A stretch of DNA of 64,000 bases from DATHZQ01 sp963823505 (GTDB lineage Bacteria > Actinomycetota > Acidimicrobiia > Spongiisociales > UBA5794), in NCBI GenBank assembly GCA_963823505.1, contig CAWGLY010000006.1, forward strand, positions 186,001 to 250,000. The letters are read 5' to 3'. The notes under the pieces were generated by a model, which did no database searches, was not told the origin of the DNA, and saw only the letters and a program-made list of their open reading frames with translations. Each line of letters opens with the position of its first letter. Within the stretch, counting starts at the first letter, position 1. A program made the translations under genes and the position numbers. This document shows positions 1 to 7,924 of the stretch, one piece after another.

Positions 1-2
1 CG

Positions 3-818
3 ATGGCGTCGGCCAACCGCATCCTCGATGTGCTGGATACCACGACAACGATGGAAGACGGCGACGATCCTTTGACCGAGGTGAGGGGAGACGTCGAGTT
101 CGACGGCATCGGCTTTGCCTACGTCGCCGGTCATCCCGTGCTCCACGATGTCGGCTTCACCGTGCCTGCAGGCGACACGTTCGCCATCGTCGGCGCCACG
201 GGATCGGGCAAGACGACGATCGTGAAGCTGCTGCTGCGCTTCTACGACCCGACCTCCGGCACCGTCAACGTCGACGGCCACGACATCACGAAGGTGCAGC
301 TCCGCGACGTCAGGCAGGCGATTGCTCTCGTGAGTCAGGACGTCTTCCTGTTCCACGGAACGGTGTACGAGAACGTGGTCTACGGCAGGCCGGACGTCAC
401 GATCGACGAGGTGGAGAGGGCGGCGATGATCGCCGAGGCCCACGACTTCATCGTCAAGCTGCCAGACGGCTACAACACGATTGTCGGCGAGCGAGGCCAG
501 AAGCTCTCCGGAGGTCAGCGCCAGCGACTGTCGATCGCCCGCGCTCTCGTCTCCAACGCCCCGATCCTGGTGCTCGACGAGGCCACATCGGCCGTCGACA
601 ACGAGACGGAGGCCGCCATCCAACGGTCGCTTGCGCAGGTCGCCCACAACAAGACCACCATCGTGATCGCTCACCGGCTCTCTACGATCCGCCACGCCGA
701 CCAGATCGCCGTCTTCGAAGATGGGCGCATCACCCAACGCGGCACCCATGACGACTTGATCGAAGTACCGGGCTTGTACCGCACCCTCTGGAACGTCCAG
801 ACCGGCGAAGCGGTGTAG
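3..818 (+). CDS. ABC transporter ATP-binding subunit, C-terminal part (5' truncated by window)
   Basis: This is the nucleotide-binding half of an exporter-type ABC protein. Visible motifs are Walker A GATGSGKTT, the signature LSGGQRQRLSIARAL, Walker B ILVLDEATSAVD and the switch His in IVIAHRLST. The N-terminal residues look like the linker that follows a membrane domain, so the transmembrane half probably lies left of the window and the first ATG here is unlikely to be the true start. The family is ABCB/MsbA-like, exporting lipids, peptides or drugs; the substrate cannot be read from this part. The C-terminus is complete and the next gene follows after about 340 bases. Confidence 0.93.
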   Translation: MASANRILDVLDTTTTMEDGDDPLTEVRGDVEFDGIGFAYVAGHPVLHDVGFTVPAGDTFAIVGATGSGKTTIVKLLLRFYDPTSGTVNVDGHDITKVQLRDVRQAIALVSQDVFLFHGTVYENVVYGRPDVTIDEVERAAMIAEAHDFIVKLPDGYNTIVGERGQKLSGGQRQRLSIARALVSNAPILVLDEATSAVDNETEAAIQRSLAQVAHNKTTIVIAHRLSTIRHADQIAVFEDGRITQRGTHDDLIEVPGLYRTLWNVQTGEAV

Positions 819-1027
819 GAAGAGGCGGGTCGGTGGTACGTGGTACTGGGCCGAACGCAACGACTATCCAAAAAGTGGTATCTTTGCTCGGTCGTCGGCG
901 GTAGGAGCCGACAACAGGAGCCGGTTCTCACATCTGCACGCTGGCGCTGCGCCGCGACACCTGACCGGCATCACAGGGACAGATCTCCCCAAACGGGACC
1001 GGCGGACCGCCCCGCCGTAGAGGTCGC

Positions 1028-1071
1028 GAGGTCGGGGCCGAGGGACCCGTACCTCCCGAGGCCCCGACCTC
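1028..1071. terminator. Perfect 12-bp hairpin downstream of the ABC gene
   Basis: The arms GAGGTCGGGGCC and its exact reverse complement are separated by 20 bases. It lacks a poly-T run, so it may act as a factor-assisted terminator or be part of a larger structured RNA. Confidence 0.4.
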
Positions 1072-1146
1072 GCCATGCCGCGGCTGAAGCATCCGCCCTT
1101 CTTTTCGCGGCCTTGTTGCAACCCTCTTGCTTCTAGTTGACTGTAA

Positions 1147-1160
1147 ATGATATTTATCAT
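1147..1160. promoter_or_regulatory. AT-rich palindrome directly before a start codon (operator candidate)
   Basis: ATGATA-TT-TATCAT is a perfect inverted repeat in a very GC-rich setting. It ends two bases before the ATG at 1163. Its position over the predicted transcription or translation start suggests a repressor operator. The sequence is loosely Fur-family-like (TGAT...ATCA), but the regulator cannot be named from this alone. Confidence 0.45.
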
Positions 1161-1162
1161 GC

Positions 1163-1639
1163 ATGACTGCTACCCAGATCTCGGCGACGCCCGGATATCC
1201 CGATGATTGTCCTCCCATCGGAGCCATGCCCCTCCCGGGCGTCGCCGAGCCATTCGAACGACTCCGCATCACCGTCCACGACCGCCCTCTGATCCAGCCA
1301 CGGGTATGGGAGACCGGCCACACCGGACTGCCGGTGACCCACCCCTACGTCCGGCGCTACTGGACGGCCATCTTGGGGCCGGGAGCGATCGCCGACCTGC
1401 TCCGGCTTGCCACCGCCGCATCCCGGCGTCGCTCCCTGCCCCGACCAGTCCACCTGAGCCAGCTCGCTCGCGCCGGGTTTGTTCGTCGCAGAGGCGGCGT
1501 GGTCGAGGTGAAGACTCTCGTCCCCGAGGTCCCCGCCGCCTTCTACCCGGCGCTGCCCCCCGCACTGCGTCGCGAACTGGCCACGATTTCGACCAGGACC
1601 CGACCCACGCCATCCACTTCTTCAGGCGCAAGTAGCTAG
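1163..1639 (+). CDS. Hypothetical protein, 158 aa
   Basis: I do not recognise a family. The protein is rich in Arg, Pro and Ala, has no signal peptide or membrane segment, and ends in a low-complexity Thr/Ser/Pro stretch. The ATG follows the AT-rich palindrome with no Shine-Dalgarno sequence, so it would be leaderless or start further in (for example at 1226). The basic middle part (RRYW, ASRRRSLPRP) could suggest nucleic-acid binding, but that is only inference. It could be a spurious frame, although it is the only long open frame in the interval and shows the GC-rich third positions typical of its neighbours. Confidence 0.45.
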   Translation: MTATQISATPGYPDDCPPIGAMPLPGVAEPFERLRITVHDRPLIQPRVWETGHTGLPVTHPYVRRYWTAILGPGAIADLLRLATAASRRRSLPRPVHLSQLARAGFVRRRGGVVEVKTLVPEVPAAFYPALPPALRRELATISTRTRPTPSTSSGASS

Positions 1640-1682
1640 TCTCGACCAGACGCATCGGAGGCTGTCGACAAGGGGGGCTGTA

Positions 1683-2594
1683 TTGGAGGCAGTGCCAAAA
1701 CTTGCGGTGGGCTTGCCCGTGTACAACGGCGAGAACTACCTCGAGCAGACCCTCACCGCAGTGCTCGCACAGACATACGGCCCGTTTGCGCTGGTGATCT
1801 GCGACAACGCCTCGACGGACGCCACGCCGGACATCATCAAGCGCATGACGTCGCATATCGATTGGGTGACGTACGTTCGCCATCCCGAGAATCTCGGTGC
1901 GGCACCGAACTACAACTCGGCTTACGAGCTGGCGCCTGCGACGGAGTACTTCGCCTGGATTGCCCACGACGACCTTTGGGAGCCGGGGTTCCTCGAAGGA
2001 TGTGTTGCCGCCCTCGACGCCAACCCATCCTCACCCCTTGCCTATGCCAGGACACGCCTCGTCGATTCGTACGGCAACACCATCGGCAGTTACCCGCTGC
2101 GGCCCGACCTGGCGAGCCCCAGTGCCGCCGTGAGGCTGGCGGATGTCATCGACCAGCGGCACCCCAACCACCCGGTCTTCGGTGTGGCGCGACGGGCAGC
2201 GCTCGAGTTGACGCACCTCCACGGCTCGTACAGCGGGAGCGACCGCACGTTCGTCGCCGAGCTCGTCATGCTGGGGCCGTTCGTCGAGGTACCGGAGTAC
2301 CTCATCTCGATGCGCGAGCACCCGCAACGGTCGGTGCGCACCGAGCTCTCCAAAGGGAAATCGCGATCGCGGGATGTGTGGTTCGACTCGTCGAACGCAG
2401 GCAAGATCGTCATGCCGAGATGGCGCCGACTCCGTCACTACCGCCGAGCCATCGGTCGCGCCCCACTCACTGCAAGCGAGAAGGCCGCCGCCTACGGCGA
2501 GCTGGCAAAGTGGATCGCCGACAAGAACTGGAAGGCGCTCGGAATCGATGTGGCCGTAGCAACGCGTCAGGTGCTCGGTCGACTCAAGTCGTGA
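1683..2594 (+). CDS. Glycosyltransferase family 2
   Basis: A GT-A fold inverting glycosyltransferase. The N-terminus VGLPVYNGENYLEQTL and CDNASTDATPDI match the GT2 nucleotide-binding region, and HDDLWEPGF carries the DXD-like metal-binding acids. At about 303 aa it is a soluble single-domain transferase without membrane segments. The TTG at 1683 is chosen because a purine-rich AAGGGGGGC lies at a good distance upstream; a GTG at 1692 is an alternative. It faces the nucleotide-sugar operon on the other strand and probably transfers that or another sugar onto a surface glycan. Donor and acceptor are unknown. Confidence 0.88.
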   Translation: MEAVPKLAVGLPVYNGENYLEQTLTAVLAQTYGPFALVICDNASTDATPDIIKRMTSHIDWVTYVRHPENLGAAPNYNSAYELAPATEYFAWIAHDDLWEPGFLEGCVAALDANPSSPLAYARTRLVDSYGNTIGSYPLRPDLASPSAAVRLADVIDQRHPNHPVFGVARRAALELTHLHGSYSGSDRTFVAELVMLGPFVEVPEYLISMREHPQRSVRTELSKGKSRSRDVWFDSSNAGKIVMPRWRRLRHYRRAIGRAPLTASEKAAAYGELAKWIADKNWKALGIDVAVATRQVLGRLKS

Positions 2595-2597
2595 CCC

Positions 2598-3242
2598 TCA
2601 ACGAACGACCAGCTTCGAGGCCTCAAAAGCCTCGGCGTATCCCGAAGGTGCATTGCTCTCGACGCCCCGAATCCGCATGAGACCGCGGAACGTCTCGTCG
2701 TCGAACCACGGCTTCGCAACCTGGGAGGGAAACGCGTCGCGCAGGTCGTCGATCTTGCCCTGGACATCTTCCGGCAACAGCGGGACGTAGAGGTTCGGGC
2801 GACCGAGGTCGCCCTCGTACTTGACGATCTCGTAGTGGAGGATCAACTGGTTGCGATACACCTGCCATGCGAGCTCCGCCACGAACCTGTGGTCCTGGTG
2901 CGCATCGCCCGGCCGCGGCGCAAAGACGACGTCGGGGACAAAACCCTTGCGATGTTCAACCAGCGCAGACTTGACCGCCGCAGGATCGTCGTACGGGAGG
3001 TACCCGTCTCCAAACCCGTGGACCGTGAGCCGACTCGGATCGTCGAGGTATCGGGCGGCAGAGTCCGCAGCCTCTGCGTGCCGCTCATCGGTAGCGGTGA
3101 AAACGAGCCACTGCATGTCGACATTGGGATTGGCGCGTCGCAACGCTCGCAACGAGGCCCCTGCGCCGATCTCGATGTCGTCGGGATGAGCACCGAGACA
3201 CAGCACCCGCGCGGCTGCGGACAGCAGGTCGATCGTGAACAC
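2598..3242 (-). CDS. PIG-L family deacetylase
   Basis: The N-terminal LGAHPDDIEIGAG holds the AHPDD zinc-binding/catalytic motif of the PIG-L/LmbE family, and a second motif GDAHQDHRF supplies the downstream metal-binding His. These enzymes remove N-acetyl groups from sugars such as GlcNAc derivatives. The length of 214 aa is normal. The GTG start abuts the TGA of the upstream cytidylyltransferase, so the gene is the last of a four-gene reverse-strand operon and likely acts on an N-acetylated sugar precursor made there. The precise substrate is not determinable. Confidence 0.88.
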   Translation of the reverse strand: MFTIDLLSAAARVLCLGAHPDDIEIGAGASLRALRRANPNVDMQWLVFTATDERHAEAADSAARYLDDPSRLTVHGFGDGYLPYDDPAAVKSALVEHRKGFVPDVVFAPRPGDAHQDHRFVAELAWQVYRNQLILHYEIVKYEGDLGRPNLYVPLLPEDVQGKIDDLRDAFPSQVAKPWFDDETFRGLMRIRGVESNAPSGYAEAFEASKLVVR

Positions 3243-4031
3243 TCAGACCTCCGCGTCCGTCTTCCAGACCTCCCAGGGCGCACGCCCTGAAGCCCACAAG
3301 CCGTCGAGACGCTGTTTGTCCTTGAACGTGTCCATCGGCGCCCAGAAGCCGTCGTATTTGTGGGCAAGAAGCTCGCCCTCCTTCATGAGCCGGAAGAACG
3401 GGTCCATGACCATCACCTCGCCCGGCTTCATGTAGTCGAGGAACTCCGTGCGGAACACGAAGTAGCCGCCGTTGATGTAGAGGCCCGATCCAAGGATGGG
3501 CTCGATGGCGGTGACCGTGCCGTCCTCATCGGTGTCGACCCTGTGATAGCTCAATGGCGGCTCGACGGCGAGGAACTGTGCCGTCTTGCCGGACCGCACG
3601 AACGACTCGATGTAGTCGTTCAGCGGCAGATCGGTGAGTCCGTCGCTGTAGTTGGCGAGGAAGACCTCATCGTCTGCCAGGTGCTTCCGAACGGCCAGCA
3701 ACCGATCGCCAATGTCGGTTTGCATCCCGGTATCGACGAACGTCACCTTCCAGTCGTCGATGTCCGTCGACAGCATCTCGACCTGACGACCTCCTTCCGA
3801 CATCACGAAGTCGTTGGAAACGGCCTCCTGGTACTCGAGGAAGAACCGCTTGATGACGTCCGCCTGGTAGCCGAGCGCCAAGATGAAATCCGTATGCCCG
3901 AAGTGGGCGTAGTACTTCATCAGGTGCCACATGATGGGGCGATACCCCAGCGGGACCATGGGTTTGGGGACGGTCTCGGAGTAGTCCCGAAGCCGCGTGC
4001 CGTAGCCGCCGCAGAAGAGGACGACTTTCAT
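3243..4031 (-). CDS. rfbF: Glucose-1-phosphate cytidylyltransferase-like nucleotidyltransferase
   Basis: The N-terminus MKVVLFCGGYGTRLRDYSE is the sugar-nucleotidyltransferase signature (GGxGTRL), followed by VPKPMVPLG with the conserved Lys-Pro. Motifs such as YQADVIKRFFLEYQ and the 262-aa size match RfbF, which makes CDP-glucose from CTP and glucose-1-phosphate. The ATG at 4031 is preferred over an upstream in-frame start because it begins exactly at the family N-terminus and overlaps the preceding stop by 4 bp (ATGA). The product would feed CDP-linked deoxysugar synthesis, but no CDP-glucose 4,6-dehydratase is visible in the window. Confidence 0.88.
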   Translation of the reverse strand: MKVVLFCGGYGTRLRDYSETVPKPMVPLGYRPIMWHLMKYYAHFGHTDFILALGYQADVIKRFFLEYQEAVSNDFVMSEGGRQVEMLSTDIDDWKVTFVDTGMQTDIGDRLLAVRKHLADDEVFLANYSDGLTDLPLNDYIESFVRSGKTAQFLAVEPPLSYHRVDTDEDGTVTAIEPILGSGLYINGGYFVFRTEFLDYMKPGEVMVMDPFFRLMKEGELLAHKYDGFWAPMDTFKDKQRLDGLWASGRAPWEVWKTDAEV

Positions 4032-5326
4032 GGCGCCGGCTCGAGATGGGGCGGCTCGAAGACTTCCACCTCGGGGATCGGGACGACGAACCGGCCGCCC
4101 CACTCTGCGATCCCCGCCATCTGGTCGCTGATCTCAGCTCTCAGGTTCCAGGGCAGGATCAGCACGAAGTCGGGACGAGTCCTGAAGATCTCGTCCACCT
4201 CGTATACGGGGATATGGGTGCCCGGCAGGAACTTCCCGTACTTCGCCGGGCTGCGATCGACGGTGTACTCGAGAAGGTCGGAACGGATCCCGCAGTAGTT
4301 GAGCAATGTGTTGCCTTTTCCTGGAGCGCCGTATCCCACCACGGTCTTGCCGGAGTCCTTGGCTTCGATCAGGAATGTGAGCAACTTGCGCTTGGTGGCC
4401 GCTACCTGCTCTCCGAAATGTGCATAGGAGCGGAGATCGTCGACACCGAGCGATTGCTCCCGCTCCAGCATCCGGCGGACCCGATCCGTCACGGGCTTGG
4501 TCGAATCGTCCACATGCCGCCCGTAGATCCGCAGCGATCCCCCGTGGGTCGGCAGCTCGTCGACGTCCCACAGCTCGAGGCCGTGGCCGGCAAAGATGCG
4601 CTGGGCCGCGGTGAAGGAGAAATACGAGAAGTGCTCGTGGTAGATCGTGTCGAACTGGTTGTGCTCCATGAGCTGGAACAGATGCGGGAACTCGATCGTG
4701 AAGACACCGTCGTCGGCGAGCAAGACCTTCATGCCGGCGACAAAACTGTTGAGGTCCGGCACTTGGGCGAGCACGTTCTTGCCACACAGCAGGTCGGCGC
4801 GGATCCCCTCGCCGGCGAGGCGGCGTGCCACGGCTTCGCCGAAAAACTCGACAACGGTTGGGATCCCCCGATCCTCGGCCACCGCCGCGACGTTGGCGGC
4901 GGGCTCGACACCGAGGGACGGGATGCCCTTTGCGACGAAGTACTGGAGGAGGTAGCCATCGTTTGACGCCAACTCCACGACCCGAGATCTGGAGCCGAGC
5001 CCAAACCGCTCGACCATGTCCTCGGCGTAGCGGTGCACGTGGTCGAGCCAGCTGTCGGAGTACGACGAGAAGTAGGCGTAGTGGCCGAAAATCGACTCAG
5101 GGCTCACGTATTCCTCGAGCTGCACCAATGAGCATTCGCCACAGACGTAGACGTGGAGCGGGTAGAACGGCTCCATCTCGTTGAGCTGAGGGGCAGTGAG
5201 GATGGTCTGGCAGAGCGGTGACTTGCCGAGGTCGACCATCGTGAACGTCAGCGGGGCGGCGCAGAACCTGCAAGTCGCACCCATGCCGCGAACCGTGCGG
5301 TCCTGTGAAGTATCGGCCATCGTCAT
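4028..5326 (-). CDS. Sugar C-methyltransferase (zinc-binding, SAM-dependent)
   Basis: A three-part protein typical of TylC3/NovU-like nucleotide-sugar C-methyltransferases. The N-terminal cysteine pairs CRFC and CGEC form the zinc site. The middle Rossmann region has VVELASNDGYLLQYF for S-adenosylmethionine binding. The C-terminal domain contains VVGYGAPGKGNTLLNYCGI. Members methylate a keto-deoxysugar carbon while it is nucleotide-bound. The ATG at 5326 gives a 4-bp overlap with the upstream epimerase stop, and its own stop overlaps the cytidylyltransferase start. It implies a branched, C-methylated sugar on a surface glycan or metabolite. Confidence 0.87.
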   Translation of the reverse strand: MTMADTSQDRTVRGMGATCRFCAAPLTFTMVDLGKSPLCQTILTAPQLNEMEPFYPLHVYVCGECSLVQLEEYVSPESIFGHYAYFSSYSDSWLDHVHRYAEDMVERFGLGSRSRVVELASNDGYLLQYFVAKGIPSLGVEPAANVAAVAEDRGIPTVVEFFGEAVARRLAGEGIRADLLCGKNVLAQVPDLNSFVAGMKVLLADDGVFTIEFPHLFQLMEHNQFDTIYHEHFSYFSFTAAQRIFAGHGLELWDVDELPTHGGSLRIYGRHVDDSTKPVTDRVRRMLEREQSLGVDDLRSYAHFGEQVAATKRKLLTFLIEAKDSGKTVVGYGAPGKGNTLLNYCGIRSDLLEYTVDRSPAKYGKFLPGTHIPVYEVDEIFRTRPDFVLILPWNLRAEISDQMAGIAEWGGRFVVPIPEVEVFEPPHLEPAP

Positions 5327-6366
5327 GTTCCCAGCTCCGCCTTGTCGTGCCATCTCAGGTCATCGTCGAGTCGGGACGCATCGAGGTGAGCTTGGAGGCG
5401 GCGAAGCCGAACATACCGGTCGCTCTCGAACAGGTCCACGGTCATCGGCTCCGCGACATACGCCTCGTAGAGCTCCTTGGCGCCTCGCTCCACGTCCCAT
5501 ACCGGCGCAAAGCCCGGCAGGATGTGCTCCGCCTTGGAGAAGTCCACCCGGTAGTCGCGCGTGTCCGGCTCACCCCCGGCGGCAAACGACACCACACTGT
5601 CCGGCACCACGGTGCCGACAATCTCGGCAACGTCGCGGATCTGGTAGTTCTCGCCGTTGCGGCCGACGTTGATCGCCTGATTGTGGATCACGTCACGGGG
5701 TGCGGACAGGCACGCCACAAATGCTGCGGAGATGTCGGCCACGTGCACCAGCGGGCGCCACGGGGATCCGTCGCTGAGAATGCGCACCTGCCCCGTCGTC
5801 ACGGCCCAGCCCGTGAGGTTGTTGACGACGATATCGAGCCGGAGCGACGGTGATGCGCCGTACGCTGTGGCATTGCGGAGGTAGACGGGAGTGAAGTTGT
5901 CGTCGGCAAGGGCGGAGAGGTCGCGTTCGGCCAGAACCTTTGACTCGCCGTACGGCGTTACCGGCGCCATTGGGGCCTCTTCGTCGACGAGACCGTCGCC
6001 GCCGGCCCCGTACAGACTGCAGGACGAGGCGAAAACGAAGCGCTGGACTCCTGCGGCCTTGGCGGCCTTCGCCACCGTCACCGTCGCTCTGTGGTTGACG
6101 TCGTACGTGATCTCGGGGTTGATGTTGCCCAACGGGTCGTTCGAGAGAGCAGCCAGGTGGAGGACGGCGTCGAAGCCCGCCAGGTCGGCCGGTTCCGCAT
6201 CCCGAATGTCCTTCATGATCGCCGGCACGGCAGGGGGTTGTGCGCCGAAGTCGCAGCCGGCGAACAGTGCAGCGTCCATCCCAACGACATCGTGACCGGC
6301 GGCCGTGAGCATGGGCGTCAGCACTTTGCCGATGTAGCCGAGATGGCCTGTGACGAGAACCCTCAT
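5323..6366 (-). CDS. NAD-dependent epimerase/dehydratase (extended SDR)
   Basis: The N-terminal VTGHLGYIGKVLTPML is the GxxGxxG dinucleotide-binding motif. SSCSLYG and the catalytic YGESK (YxxxK) mark the extended SDR family of nucleotide-sugar epimerases, dehydratases and reductases. The ATG at 6366 has a GGGGA ribosome site upstream and starts exactly at the Rossmann strand; the much longer upstream open frame is not used. It is first in the operon with the C-methyltransferase, cytidylyltransferase and PIG-L deacetylase. Whether it epimerises or reduces the keto-sugar cannot be told from sequence. Confidence 0.9.
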   Translation of the reverse strand: MRVLVTGHLGYIGKVLTPMLTAAGHDVVGMDAALFAGCDFGAQPPAVPAIMKDIRDAEPADLAGFDAVLHLAALSNDPLGNINPEITYDVNHRATVTVAKAAKAAGVQRFVFASSCSLYGAGGDGLVDEEAPMAPVTPYGESKVLAERDLSALADDNFTPVYLRNATAYGASPSLRLDIVVNNLTGWAVTTGQVRILSDGSPWRPLVHVADISAAFVACLSAPRDVIHNQAINVGRNGENYQIRDVAEIVGTVVPDSVVSFAAGGEPDTRDYRVDFSKAEHILPGFAPVWDVERGAKELYEAYVAEPMTVDLFESDRYVRLRRLQAHLDASRLDDDLRWHDKAELGT

Positions 6367-6576
6367 GCTCGTATTCCCCCGATCGCAGATGGAGCAGAAC
6401 TTCAGTGAGGTACACGACAAGCCGCGACAAGCAATGGGCGGATCACCCATGCCTTCCACGGCATTTCCTTGGTCGTAGGGAACCAGACTACTGGCGTTGA
6501 ACCGGACGCAAAGTGGGTCGACCGTCCCAATTTGCCCGCACGGCTCCAACCTGTGACACGGTACGCTCAGGGGATC

Positions 6577-7761
6577 GTGAAGACGTACCGAGACCTCGTA
6601 GCGGCCGCCCGTGTGGCAATCACCGAGATCAGCCCTGAAGCGGCGTGGGCACAGCGCGCCCAGGGCGCAACCGTCGTCGATGTGCGCGAGGCGGGCGAGC
6701 ATGTCACCGGAGCGGTCCCGGGTTCGCTCCTCATTCCCCGCGGGGTCCTCGAGTCGGACCTCCCGGGCCGGATCAGCGAGCTTTCCCATCCGATCTTGCT
6801 GTTGTGCGCTGCGGGCAATCGATCGGCTCTCGCTGCCCAGTCGCTCGAGGGCATGGGGTACACCGCGGTTGCCTCGATTGCAGGCGGCATGGCGAGGTGG
6901 AAGGCGGCTGGGCTGCCGTGGGGCCTGCCCGAAGGACTCGACCAAGCCCAGCGCGGGCGGTACAGCCGTCACCTCATCCTGCCCGAGGTGGGCGAAGCCG
7001 GACAGGAAGAGCTTCTCGACAGCCGGGTGCTTCTGATCGGCGCCGGGGGTCTCGGCTCACCGGCGGCGCTCTACCTGGCCGCAGCCGGCGTGGGGACCAT
7101 CGTCGTCGTGGACGACGACCTCGTCGACGCCAGCAACCTGCAGCGCCAGGTGCTCCACACAACGGGCCGGGTGGGCACGCCAAAGGTCGACTCGGCGCGG
7201 GCGACGCTCAGCGCGCTCAATCCCGACGTTCACGTCGAAACCCACGCGGCCCGGCTCACCAGCGCCAACGTCATGAGCCTGATGGAGGGCGTCGACGTGG
7301 TGGTCGACGGTGCCGACAACTTCCCGACGCGCTACCTGGTCAACGATGCTTCGTTGCACACGAGGGTGCCTGTCGTTCACGGCTCCGTCCTCCGCTTCGA
7401 GGGGCAGGCGTCGGTGTTCGCCCCGTACGCAGGGCCCTGCTACCGGTGTCTCTACCCGCAGCCGCCGCCACCCGAGTTGGCGCCCAATTGCGCAGAAGCG
7501 GGCGTGCTAGGGGTGCTCCCCGGCGTGATCGGCACGATTCAGGCTGTGGAGACGCTCAAACTGATCCTCGGCGTCGGCGACTCTCTGGCTGGACGGCTCC
7601 TCACCTACGACGCTCTCGAGCAGTCGTTCCTCACCCTCGAGGTGCGACGGGACCCGAGTTGCCCGGCGTGCTCCGATGAGGCGCATCCGCCACAGCTCGT
7701 CGACTACGACGAGACTTGCCGGCCCGCTGGAGCAGTAGCTTCCGCCGTCCCGAGCTCGTAG
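6577..7761 (+). CDS. Rhodanese-MoeB/ThiF (E1-like) fusion, sulfur-carrier adenylyltransferase
   Basis: Residues ~10-110 form a rhodanese domain with active-site loop CAAGNRSA. Residues ~125-390 form the E1-like adenylyltransferase: GAGGLGSPAALYLAAAGVG binds ATP, DLVDASNLQRQ is the family motif, and CYRC plus a distal CPAC form the structural zinc site. The E1-like part adenylates a ubiquitin-like sulfur carrier (MoaD, ThiS or CysO type) and the rhodanese can supply sulfur. In MoeZ-type proteins the rhodanese is C-terminal; here it is N-terminal. The GTG at 6577 is chosen by the domain start, with TACGCT and AGGGGAT just upstream. Confidence 0.88.
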   Translation: MKTYRDLVAAARVAITEISPEAAWAQRAQGATVVDVREAGEHVTGAVPGSLLIPRGVLESDLPGRISELSHPILLLCAAGNRSALAAQSLEGMGYTAVASIAGGMARWKAAGLPWGLPEGLDQAQRGRYSRHLILPEVGEAGQEELLDSRVLLIGAGGLGSPAALYLAAAGVGTIVVVDDDLVDASNLQRQVLHTTGRVGTPKVDSARATLSALNPDVHVETHAARLTSANVMSLMEGVDVVVDGADNFPTRYLVNDASLHTRVPVVHGSVLRFEGQASVFAPYAGPCYRCLYPQPPPPELAPNCAEAGVLGVLPGVIGTIQAVETLKLILGVGDSLAGRLLTYDALEQSFLTLEVRRDPSCPACSDEAHPPQLVDYDETCRPAGAVASAVPSS

Positions 7762-7875
7762 TCCCGACTCAGGCATGTCACGTTCGGTGAAGTAGCGGAT
7801 TGCTCACAGAGGTCAGAGCCACCGAGCGCCTACATGACGTGCGGCGGTAGCGAAGCCCGAGTCGGTGCCAGCGTG

Positions 7876-7912
7876 ATGTTGGGCCCGACCCGCACAGGGT
7901 CGGGCCCAACAT
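7876..7912. terminator. Bidirectional terminator hairpin, 16-bp perfect stem
   Basis: The arms at 7876-7891 and 7897-7912 are exact reverse complements around a 5-base GCACA loop. It sits between convergent genes, so it can end both the rhodanese/E1 transcript and the 5'-nucleotidase transcript. Confidence 0.85.
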
Positions 7913-7924
7913 TCATCGGATCGG

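Larger units (their letters stand above)
819..1162. other. 344-bp intergenic region with several hairpins; possible structured RNA
   Basis: No credible coding sequence. A -10-like TATCTT near 878 is followed by a hairpin (GTCGGC/GCCGAC near 894-912). A perfect 12-bp inverted repeat pairs 1028-1039 with 1060-1071 (GAGGTCGGGGCC / GGCCCCGACCTC). It is not followed by a T-tract, so it is not a textbook intrinsic terminator. The region could be an untranslated leader, a small RNA or a non-canonical terminator of the ABC gene. It does not match tmRNA, SRP RNA, RNase P or cobalamin-riboswitch signatures I know. Confidence 0.4.

Noticed and set aside
819..1162. tRNA, SRP RNA, tmRNA or cobalamin riboswitch in the first intergenic region
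   Set aside because: None of the diagnostic conserved segments is present. Only generic hairpins are seen.
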